DNA of 64,000 nucleotides, taken from the NCBI GenBank assembly GCA_009767595.1, contig VSDK01018633.1, positions 180,201 through 244,200 of the forward strand. The letters are read 5' to 3'. Positions 55,032 to 64,000 of this stretch are shown one piece after another. The stretch is from Symbiodinium kawagutii. Lineage: Eukaryota > Sar > Dinophyceae > Suessiales > Symbiodiniaceae. Below the pieces are notes generated by a model that was not told the origin of the DNA, did not search any database, and saw only the letters and a program-made list of their open reading frames with translations. The first letter of the stretch is position 1; each line of letters opens with the position of its first letter. Both the position numbers and the translations under genes were made by a program.

Positions 55032-55893
55032 CTGCGTCCAGCCGACCGTGGCAACCATGATGAACCATGGATCAAACCCGTTGACCGCGGTTTATACATG
55101 TTTAGACTAAATCATACTAATACCTAACCTGAATCATAAGGATTGAATTCATTCATGCCTTTGATGAATTAATATTGAAAACCATAGTTGACATTATCGT
55201 CATTTACCTACCAATAATGTTCAATTACCTATCGCAAAACATAGGAAATTGTTAATATAATAGCACCACTCGTCGAAACCAACCAGTAGTACTAATGGTT
55301 AACCGTGATTAAACAGGTATTCACCCCCATTCATTAAGCATGCATTGACCATTTGCAATAAACCATCGATCAACCATTGGAATGAGGAACGGTTGGCTGA
55401 TTCCCAGCTACCGTTGGTAACCACCAGTGTCATTGGCCATTCATCAACGATGGTTAACGGTCTGGGAATACTTGACGGTTGATCAAGGCAAACGACTGAT
55501 ATCAAGGAATCTGAATGGTCAATTCATGCCACGTCTCAATTATGAGGAGTTTTGAATCAATGCGAGTGTCATTCTTTGGTGTCAAGGTAACATCTGGGAA
55601 TTGGCAATCGCTTTGATCAGCTATCTACAACCAGGCAGATCGAAGCCACCAATGAACCCTACCCAGCCACCCACCGACCACTGGTTGGTGGTTGAACCAC
55701 CCAACCAACCAACCAACCAACGATTTGGCAATGCATTTGGGAAAATATAAAAGTGCATAAGACCACCAACCACTAGTTGTTTCACCATTCTTGCTGGTAT
55801 TTATACCCTATGATTAGCCACTATCAATGGATATGATATAATCCCATATAATCCCTATCTAAAAAAAACTATAAAACCACCAACCAGAACCAC
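55032..55893. other. AT-rich non-coding sequence with (AACC)n
   Basis: AACCACCCAACCAACCAACC near 55,695-55,722; otherwise scattered TGGTTAA-type words. Confidence 0.45.
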
Positions 55894-55966
55894 CCAGAAC
55901 GACCCCGTTCCGGTGCATCCTGACGCCCCTGCCTCCACACAGAGGCGGTTGCGGAAGTACGGCAGC
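55894..55966 (-). CDS. candidate exon, unrecognised
   Basis: Minus strand, TCAAG acceptor, GTGGTT donor, one base plus exactly 24 codons: LPYFRNRLCVEAGASG then TGTGSFW. Confidence 0.5.
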
Positions 55967-56107
55967 CTTGAAAGGAGTCGGCACCATGTTTTCGACCAAC
56001 GAGCCAACCAACGAGCCAACCAACCAACGACTAGCAATGACCTGGGTATACCATTCTTCACCGATGAAGAAAATAATCCTTAGGATCAACCAAGCAAGCC
56101 ACTTGTC

Positions 56108-56253
56108 CTAGGCCGTATGCCCAGACATGGAGCAGATCATTTCTGGTCCATGACGACTCGTGATTGCTTCGTTGTTGATCAACTCTCTCTCCTTGCTGTT
56201 CACACACAGAGGGTTAGCCCATGATCGCAGATCATGGCAAGACACAAATGGGT
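56108..56253 (-). CDS. candidate (possibly terminal) exon, unrecognised
   Basis: Minus strand, CTGCAG acceptor, encoding DPFVSCHDLRSWANPLCVNS, then KERELINNEAITSRHG and SMSGHTA before an in-frame stop at 56,108. It could be a C-terminus, though a non-canonical donor just before the stop is possible. Confidence 0.5.
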
Positions 56254-56629
56254 CTGCAGAAGGCTGAGACCCCTTGGGGTGGAAGTTATGTAAATTAAGC
56301 ATGATGACGGCTAGTGGAGTGGCCAAGATCCTCTCATGCCGAGTAAGTCAGCCTTCATACAAGACAGCGAATTTGGCATTGACCAAAAGTTCATTTCTCT
56401 GCAGCTGTTGTCGCTCAATTTTTGTGAATTGGCATTCTCCAGTATTCAACAGGTGGGCGCAACAGGTCTGGTCAGAAATCAGATGCACAAAATGGACCAT
56501 CCAAAGCTGCGGCAAAACCTAAGGTCGACATACTAAACCAGTCGTCTGGAAACCTTCTATCATCCACATCCAAAATGCGAGGTGCCTATCTACTTTATAC
56601 TCTTGGATCGTCTTTTCCTATTGTCCATG

Positions 56630-56800
56630 AATTAATCCAGTTCGCCATGGTGTATCCCCAAGAACTGATGGCTTCCCTGGTTTCCCTACTAATAATGCTT
56701 GTGAAAAGCTAGATGGCGTACCACCATGGCGAACTGCACGGTTCGCCACAGGCTGGCAAATGACCGCAAGTGGAGCCCCAATGAATGAATTTCTCTCCAT
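56630..56800 (-). CDS. candidate exon, unrecognised
   Basis: Minus strand GAPLAVICQPVANRAVRHGG, then SQALLVGKPGKPSVLGD; boundaries not fixed. Confidence 0.3.
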
Positions 56801-56875
56801 CACCATGCGCTCAAGTGGTGGCTCAACTGACCAGGACTTCTAGCGATATAACCATGCAAAAGTACCCATGAGATT

Positions 56876-56976
56876 GTTTCTTGAAATAGGGGTACCCCTC
56901 AGTTATGGTGGGTTTATTACTATCAATTGCTAATAAGCTGGATGATTTGGGGGTCCCCCTTAGCTATTGCGAAACC
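56876..56976. mobile_element. MITE-like element, TTTCTC family
   Basis: GTTTCTTGAAATAGGGGTACC is mirrored by GGGGGTCCCCCTTAGC...GCGAAAC; interior GGATGATTTGGGGG. Confidence 0.6.
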
Positions 56977-57010
56977 TTCATTAATGTAGGTGAACTAGCC
57001 TCAAACTAAC

Positions 57011-57140
57011 CATGGCTTCATGTGACCGCTTAGCAGTGGGGATGCGCCTCCAAGCAGTGGTGCTGGTTCCAGCAATTCCTTCCCCCCCGACCCTTCCGCA
57101 CCTGTGCGTGCACACTACTTTGCTCATTCCTTCGCTGGAC
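57011..57140 (-). CDS. candidate exon, 43 codons, unrecognised
   Basis: Minus strand, GCTGAG acceptor, GTTAGT donor, one base plus exactly 43 codons. Reads SSEGMSKVVCTHRCGRVGG, then TSTTAWRRIPTAKRSHEAM. Confidence 0.55.
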
Positions 57141-57560
57141 CTCAGCGATTTTGAGCGATTGGAATATGACCATCACTCCAATTCACCAAAATTATTAACC
57201 CTTGGAATGATAATAGTGATCATATCTGGAATACGACCAATAATGATTCCTTCACTACCAACTAGTATTGGTAATATTCCAACTAAAAAGCTTGGAATAT
57301 GACTGTCAATAGTGGTACTGTTTGGTGGTTTCAACCCTTCGAAAAATATGCTTGTCAATCAACCATTTGTCAATTATTACTAGGGAAAATAAAAGATGTG
57401 AATAAAACCACCAACCAGATTATCACTACCCTTTTTGACCATCAAATCAATACCATCCTCATCAGCCACAGCCAAGGCGCAAATTTTCGACTTCTCCTGC
57501 GCAGGGAGCCGGTAGAAATCACGCGCGCGAGGTTGGGTAAGTTCACATATGGATCCATAT

Positions 57561-57663
57561 GGTGCTTTCTCAAGTCATGGGGGACCCCAAAAAATGGCTG
57601 GTTTGTTGCTAAAAAGGGCCAATATGGGATGATTTCGGGTACTCCTATTTTGAGAAACACCCA
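57561..57663. mobile_element. MITE-like element, TTTCTC family
   Basis: GTGCTTTCTCAAGTCATGGGG is mirrored by TACTCCTATTTTGAGAAACAC; interior TGGCTGGTTTGTTGCTA and GGATGATTTCGGG. Confidence 0.65.
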
Positions 57664-58430
57664 TCTACCCGTTGGCAAACCAACCTGGCTAGACCTGGCA
57701 ATGGAAAATCCACCATAAGAAATAGCGAGTTTCGCAGGGTTTCTCTCAAAAATATCGTGATTTTCCGTTGTGAACTGTTTGGGAGGTTACAGCTAGTCGG
57801 AAACCAACAGCGATGTGACCACTGGCCACATTGCAGTGGTCGGATTGCATATTGCGAATAACCACCATGCCACGGTTGGTTTTAGATTGTTAGCTGGGAA
57901 CTGCGATTATTGGTTACACTTTCACAGTGGTGGGTCTTAACAGGAAAATCCTTGGAAAAAATCGGCTGATGACACTGGCGAACAATGATTTGGTTGGTAG
58001 TTGCGACCCATCCCAAGAAACATGTGTCAGCTAGATCATCGGCCCAGGTATCGTCCAAAAGAAATATTTGAAACCACCCAGTAGTACATCGCCGCCGGTT
58101 GAACTGTAGTTGCGGGCCATTCATCTAAAATCATCAAGCCAGTGCGAAATCTGCTGGTCGTTGTCCCTGCTATCGATGGTGTATCAATGTCTGGATCGCC
58201 AGGCTGATCGTGAACCCTAGCGACTACCCTCTTGTATCAGCTGGCTGGAAAATCCACCAAAGAAATAGATAGGTGTTTCTCAAAATTGGGGACCCCCAAA
58301 TCATCCAATCTTGGTGACGTATAGACAGAAACCAACCGTTTTGGGGCGGTCCGAATTTGAAGACACCGCCAAATGGTTTTGCCTCGGTTTCCTTCCAAAA
58401 TCTATTAATAATCCAAATATCCAGGTCAGC
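57664..58430. other. non-coding sequence with one MITE
   Basis: No exon with clear splice sites; contains the MITE at 58,272. Confidence 0.35.
58272..58367. mobile_element. MITE-like element, TTTCTC family (degenerate right end)
   Basis: GTGTTTCTCAAAATTGGGGACC at the left; right end GGGGCGGTCC...TTGAAGACACCGCC. AAACCAACC is inside, so the copy is inverted relative to 8,848. Confidence 0.5.
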
Positions 58431-58750
58431 ATCTACCAGGGGATGCTACAAGTTGTTTTCAGAGCGATCTCTGGAATCGCTCGACCCCGCTGGGGAACAC
58501 CTGCGAGCACGACTGCTGCAGAGCTTCTTGTGGAAAAGGGTGCTTTTGGGTCACAACTTTGGAATTCTTGCACTCGTCTTCGTGCACTCATCTTCTTGCA
58601 CTCAAAAAAACCGCATTCGTGCACCTATCTTCGGGGCTTGTGTTCATGCACTTCTCTACGTCAACACCAAGTCACTGCAACCAGCTTTCCTCACATGCGG
58701 CGTGGGCATGGATCTGCGATGCAGCGAGCCTCTTCACTAGGACTTTGTGC
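58430..58750. other. GC-rich segment open on both strands
   Basis: Plus (SLDPAGEHLRARLLQSFLWK) and minus (RSSAAVVLAGVPQRG) frames are both plausible. TTCGTGCACTCATCTTCTTG-type words repeat at 58,570-58,660. Not resolved. Confidence 0.25.
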
Positions 58751-58994
58751 GCACGTTCCTTTTTGCACCGATCCGTACTACAGCAGCAGACATTAGGGGT
58801 TGACGGTGGCCCCCTAATACAAAGTTCTTCCTTATTAAAAATTACCCTGGGTGTTTTGTATGGGGGGGTTAGTATCAGGGGGAAGAGATCAGGTTTGCAC
58901 GTCCACTCAAACGGAATCATGCCACCCACCCCCCAAAACCCGAACCTAACCCCCAAACATTTTTCAATCCAAAGAAGATTTGTGCTCAAAAGAC

Positions 58995-59140
58995 ATTCGT
59001 GTTTAGATCGGGCAAATATTCGTGCGTGAACCTTTCGTGCGTGAATCCGACCGCATTAGTGCATGAATCGGACGGCATTCGTGCGTGAATCTTGGGTGAA
59101 TCTTGGGTGCGTGAATCCTATTCGTGCATGCATCCGAATT
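58995..59140. repeat. degenerate repeat of ATTCGTGCGTGAATC
   Basis: About seven imperfect copies of ATTCGTGC(G/A)TGAATC with variable spacers of 3-10 bases. Confidence 0.65.
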
Positions 59141-59469
59141 AATCCAAATGTCCATTCCTTTGGGGTCGGGAAGTGCTGCAACTGCGCAGTGGGTCCGCCT
59201 AAGGACTCACTGCTGAGTGATGACCAGCACATCCCAGTCCTGAAGAGATCTCCAGCAGGCTTTCTCCCATCGGTCTATGGTGGTGCCTGAGCAACAAAAA
59301 ATGACCCGGGATTCCACCAGCCCTTGAGATGAGTTCTCCCAGGTATGCTGAACTATTCTCATGGTTGATTCATGTTGATTCTGAAGGTTAGTTATGCGTC
59401 ACCTGCTTATTTCACTTTCTGGATGGTCCTTGTCATCTCTGGTGACCACTCATCATCACATCTTCCCCC

Positions 59470-59650
59470 ACAGGACTGTGCTGTAAACCCAGTTCCATGG
59501 GATCCCGCTGCGGGGCATGTGAGACTTGTAAGCCACTTATCACCTTCTGGGAGGGTCAGGGCCAAGGATACAGCATTCAACTGCTGAGAAATTCCAAGAA
59601 ATCTGGCAAGCTGGCAGCCTATCAATCCCAAAATCTCACCAACAGCTGGG
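59470..59650 (-). CDS. candidate hydrophobic exon, unrecognised
   Basis: Minus strand VGEILGLIGCQLARFLGISQ, then LNAVSLALTLPEGDKWL and CPAAGSHGTGF. It could be membrane-associated; acceptor near 59,650 (CCCCAG) and donor uncertain. Confidence 0.4.
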
Positions 59651-61249
59651 GATGTCATCTGCATCCGTCACTTGCTGAGCCAGGTTCAGTGCATTCCCAG
59701 AGCCCAACAAGTGCCAGACACTGGTGACTCCTTCACAGAACGCCATGCCATCGCAAGAGCCTCACTGGAGCTGCCACCGGCCCAGGGTAGTAGCTATGCA
59801 CTGCTGGTTGCATTCATTTCATTCAATATCAATATGGGGGGGGGTCGCAAAATCGAGGGCCCCCAAGTTGTTGTTGCTTTAGTACCAAAAAATTGCTCTT
59901 GGGGATACACCTTTATTGATCAACCAGGGGTTGATTCATCCTGGCTTGACATTACTATGCAGGGTATTTGGGATGTAAGCAATAAATGCATGGAGTTTGG
60001 CCAACTATGTGAGGTCACTTGATGTTCACTTAGAGATTGTGGCTGCAGCCAACGAAGATTTCAACAAATCCTAACTGGGTAACTGGGAGGCTCCCTCGCT
60101 TCATTCCACCGTCACACAGTTGGTCGCGTGTGAATCCGCCATACCAGCTCCATCTCTATGCAGCACGGGGACATGGTATGTTTGATTACAGGGATCCATG
60201 CGGGTGATGACTCCATTCTTCAAGGTCGGCTTCCATCGTCCAACAAAGATTACAATGGAGTCTGCAGGTTGGTTTGCCAACAGCTATGCACATTCATTAA
60301 CAACCATTAATCAGTAGTTTCACACATTTATCGGTTGGTTCCCTAGTGTTGTTGTATACCCTCGTCTTGAAAGATGGCTGCAACACAGAACACAGTGCTT
60401 TCAGCTACCAGAGTAGCATGTAACCACATGGTGTCCTGTGTCCAAAAAGGATGGTGCGTTGGCGTTTAAAAAGACATCGCCTTAAGCTAATAATCCCATC
60501 ACTGTAGTTAGTCAATAAACCCATCGCCTGACTCAAGCACAGAATTGGTTGCCATATGCTAAGCATAGCTATATCTACCATAGCTCGTTATCTTATAAAC
60601 TCATCTAATTGGAGGTCCATTGTCTGGACTTCCCGGATGTGAAATGGCTATCCCAAATTACGAGCATTTGTTGATCGTGGTCGTGGCATTGGACCCCAGT
60701 GCCCACACTACCATGAACGTTACTATTGCAGCAGAAGTTCAGATGCCACTATGAATACCATGATTGCATGAGTGACCATGAATGCATTGCCAAAGTGGTG
60801 ATCAACATGCGCTCGTTCTACCCCTCACGAAACCAATAAATATCTGAGTCGCAGTGAGAGTTGAGACTGGAAACATAGCAACCACTGTGAAAAAATTTTG
60901 TCAACCAAGCATGTCTTAATCGTTTCTAGGGAACAAAATGTGAATCAAACCACCAACCAGTGACTGTGCAACCTGCGTAGACCCTCGCGGAATCGAACAG
61001 GTCGCTACCGTTGGGTCCCGCGAGCTGTTGGCCTCACAGCTTCGTATTTTCAGAGTCAACCAACTGATAAACCCACCATGGATCATGATGAATCCAAGTG
61101 ATAAATCCAACTGGTAATCCATTCTAGTCACCATATTATGATAATCAGGACTGATGGTCATGATTCATGGATCTTCTTGGTTGAAGGGCTTTGCATGGCC
61201 ACTCAAACATCAGGTAGTATCATCATGTACCACGAATCATCCAAGCTAC
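59651..61249. other. mostly non-coding
   Basis: A plus-strand frame at 59,800-60,022 (NCSWGYTFIDQPGVDSSW) is open but runs against the local coding strand and lacks clear splice sites. The rest is AT-rich filler. Confidence 0.3.
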
Positions 61250-61394
61250 GCTCATGTTAGGTATTTTGGGGTTCCATCTGCTCAGCTTCGGCAGGTCAAA
61301 CCCCAGCGCCAGAACGAGCGTCTGCCAAGTGCCTAAGGGCGCTGCTGGGCGATGGGGGTTGGAAGCGCCGTCGGGGTTGACCATCCCGGAACCT
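61250..61394 (-). CDS. candidate exon, unrecognised
   Basis: Minus strand, GAGAG acceptor, GTAGCT donor. Reads GMVNPDGASNPHRPAAPLG, then TWQTLVLALGFDLPKLSRW and NPKIPNMS. Confidence 0.5.
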
Positions 61395-62616
61395 CTCAAG
61401 CGTCTCAAGCTCCAAGAAAATGAGAAAATATTCTCGTTACCATCATGGGGATGAATCATGGTTTATGAGGAGATTACATCCTGTAACTCTCTGATTGATT
61501 GTTATTGATCTGGTTCAAAAGCTTTGTGATTAACCAGTCGTCAGGGAATAGTACTGATTGAAACTGGAACACAATCCACAGAAAACCAAAGTTGATGGCT
61601 AGGAACATCCATGGAAAAAGGATCCCAGGGCATGGTGTGGTGCCGCTGACCCGAGTGGCACATGCGTGGCGAATGTTCGTGCGTACTGTCAGCGCATTCT
61701 TGTGCACATATGTACTGAAGACGTACCATTTTTTATATGTGCGTATATACACATATATGTTTATATATCCGCCGACCCCTGGCGACAGCAGGGGGTGCGC
61801 GCCGGGCCATCCCCTTTCCTAGGAGATTCTGCTCTATGTTTTAGCTGCTTAGATTCCTTATAAAGGGTAGCCGAACCTAAGCTATTTGTAGCTGCTTGAC
61901 CTGGTTGACCTTCCGCACCTGGAAGACCCGTGAAGTGGACATGGCGACAGCCAACAGCGAAGCAGTGCAGCATTCTTCACTAGTCCAATCATGTTGGAAG
62001 GACAAGGACATACAAGGACCATGACTAGCCACCGTTCACTCTAATGAAGCATACTCAGAGGTTTAGGACATTCACAGGATACATTTATCAGCCATAAGTC
62101 GCTGCGATCACAACTAGCCATGTCTTTTGGCCTGACGGGAAGTCCCCACATTTCTATTCAACCTATGACCACTGTCATGTCGGTTCATCACGGTTGGTCA
62201 ATAATCACCATCCAACCATTATTAAGCATGATTAACCATCATTGACCATCAATCAGAATGAACCATCAATTTAGTATGATAAATAATGGTTAATTAATTA
62301 GTAATCATGAACCATTAACAATGGTTGTATCCAATGATAGATAAGCATCATTAACCATATGGTAGATATAGCCAACTAATGGTGAATTAGCCATATTCAT
62401 GGCTAATCCAACTAATATACCCATAATTAACCATTATCCATTATCAATCATTATAATTAACCAGATGTTATATTGTTAAACAATGCCAATCAAAATGATG
62501 ATTGACCATTATTAACCATTATGAATCATAATTAAGCATCATGAACCATTAATGATGCTTAATGATGGCTGACCAAATAACCGTTATTCTTCTTTGATTC
62601 ACCATCCCCCGCCAAC
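61395..62616. other. mostly non-coding, dense TTAACCATCATT-type words
   Basis: A GC-rich minus-strand segment at 61,560-61,680 (MPWDPFSMDVPSHQLWF) may be an exon. From 62,160 to 62,570 the sequence is a patchwork of AACCATTATTAA, ATTGACCAT and ATGGTTAAT words. Confidence 0.4.
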
Positions 62617-62705
62617 CATAGCTGCGTCCAGGCAGAGCACGCAACTATCACGGCGCCCAGCGCTGTGCCGGAGCACGCCATGAGGCGCTGTGAGAGTGAA
62701 GCCGC
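62617..62705 (-). CDS. candidate exon coding a membrane segment
   Basis: Minus strand, CTCAG acceptor, GTTGGC donor, 29 codons plus two bases: AASLSQRLMACSG then TALGAVIVACSAWTQL. The last 16 residues form a plausible transmembrane helix. Confidence 0.5.
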
Positions 62706-63835
62706 CTGAGAGGTTGCCGGGCAAACGTCAGATGTCAACGGTGAATCATCGGTAAGAAACGATCATTTATATACCTTTGTATATAAACTGAATTGGTTGA
62801 TATAAGATGAATATACATTTAAGTTGAGAACGATAAGATATCATTGTCAAGAACGTTTAGTATATACATGATATACGTATATACATTGAAACCACAGTTA
62901 AGTTAAGCATGATTAGTGGTTTGACCATGTCATATGTTATTATGATTAAGTATATCACTCATGGTTTACGATTACTGGTATCAATATTACCGGTTAATCA
63001 TGATTAAATATATGGAGCAATAATAATGGTTAGCTATGACTATAAATCATGGCTAATACTTCAGAATTGTTGATCATGATTAATAAGCAACAATATGGTC
63101 AGTCATGGTTACAAAGTGCTTACATAGACAGTAACAGACAATAATAGGGGATGATAAGCAACTAAAATGATGAATTATGGTCACCACTATTGATTGATGA
63201 TTAAAGCCACTCCACTTGGTTCATGGTTGATATTGGTTACTGCTATTTGGCTGCAGGCAGGTAATTCATAATCTTGAACAGCATTAGCCATGGCAGCATG
63301 TTGTCTGATGGTAGATCCATGCGGTTCATGATCGAAAGAAGTTTTAAAGTCAAACATCCGATACATGGAAAATTGAGGCAGTCATCTAGTTCTCAGATCA
63401 AAGAGAAGATCAAAGATTGTTTGTGCGTGTGCCTGTGCGTGATTGGTAGGAATCGGTCACGAAATGCTATGATTTCTTCCATAGTTTGTGCTCCAGGATG
63501 GTCAAAAAGGTAGGCTTGTGCAGCAGGCCGGTTTGGGGGGTCAGTTGTGAAAGCGCAGAACAAAAATGGCGCGCCGCTGTGGCGACAAGCACGTTTGAAA
63601 GTCAAAATGGTAAAAAACCGAACATGTTCCAAGAATGTGTAGAAAAATGTAACAAAAAGACACGCTGCCGTCGCAAAACCCACATGTGCAAGTCAAAATG
63701 GCAATTGTTAAAAAAGAAGTGAGGTGTTGTTCGCTGCGTTTTGTGAAGTTCAGGCAGTCAAAAAGTGCCCGCGGCTGTGGCGACAAGCGCATGTGCGAGT
63801 CAAAATCATGAGAACTTGGGGGTTTGGAAACGTTT
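62706..63835. other. AT-rich, then a segment with GTGGCGACAAGC repeats
   Basis: AT-rich words to about 63,240. GCTGTGGCGACAAGC(A/G)C...GTCAAAATG recurs at about 63,574 and 63,773, with a partial CACATGTGCAAGTCAAAATGG at 63,680. No exon is proven. Confidence 0.4.
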
Positions 63836-63861
63836 TAGGATGTCCAGCAACACCAGGACCT

Positions 63862-63964
63862 GTAGCAGCAGCAGCAGAAGCAGAAGCAACAGCAGAAGCA
63901 GCAACAGCAGCAGCAGCAGCACGTTTTCTGCATGTTTTGGTCGCAGCCGCAGAAGCAGTACCAG

Positions 63965-64000
<36 letters not shown>
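63862..64000. repeat. (CAG)n / (GCAGAA)n tract, cut by the window edge
   Basis: CAGCAGCAGAAGCAGAAGC-type triplets. The plus frame would be Ala/Glu-rich and the minus frame Leu-rich. Extends beyond the window. Confidence 0.85.

Overview
The window looks like nuclear DNA of a dinoflagellate, probably of the Symbiodiniaceae or a close relative. This is inferred from several signs. Short GC-rich exons sit in very long AT-richer introns. Introns end AG, often followed by G, and start with relaxed GT donors. There are KRPAA-type Lys/Ala-rich proteins, a DUF7869-like transposase gene, and a LINE whose 3' end carries a (TGAC)n tail. Apart from that LINE, every coding segment I can support reads on the minus strand, as expected of unidirectional dinoflagellate gene blocks. 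I see no rRNA, tRNA, CRISPR array or prokaryotic operon.

Layout. (1) 1-17,600: AT-rich sequence full of degenerate TGATGGTTAA / TTAACCATCA words, microsatellites and a MITE-like family with TTTCTCAAA ends. Small minus-strand exons are scattered in it. Seven of them (9581 down to 1810) join in consistent splice phase and encode a MOSC-domain protein. (2) 17,606-20,148: satellite array 1 with a 54-bp unit. (3) 20,149-42,159: a 22-kb block with 190-bp terminal inverted repeats and an AAAT direct duplication at its edges. It holds a two-exon DUF7869-like transposase gene, a KRPAA-type gene, a Pro/Ser-rich gene, a small basic three-exon gene and a long many-exon gene, all on the minus strand. It also has a (GAT)n tract with a 431-base assembly gap, a 148-bp tandem repeat, a family of AGCGGC...GCCGCT hairpins and a 5'-truncated LINE on the plus strand. 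(4) 42,160-45,983: satellite array 2, same unit and orientation as array 1, mostly a very uniform 108-bp dimer. (5) 45,984-64,000: sequence like region 1, again with minus-strand exons, the same MITE family and a terminal (CAG)n tract.

The main interpretation is that the 22-kb block is a large DNA-transposon-like element inserted into one continuous satellite array. Removing the block plus one AAAT restores an intact repeat unit. The block also has a different dispersed-repeat repertoire from both flanks. The DUF7869-like protein, with a visible D...DN...HSHED series, is the natural candidate for its transposase. The very long ORFs over the satellites arise because the 54-bp period is divisible by three; I do not treat them as genes.

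Limits: exon boundaries were read by eye from splice motifs, reading phase and base composition. Many exons cannot be assigned to a gene with certainty, and functions other than MOSC, the DUF7869-like transposase and reverse transcriptase are not recognised.
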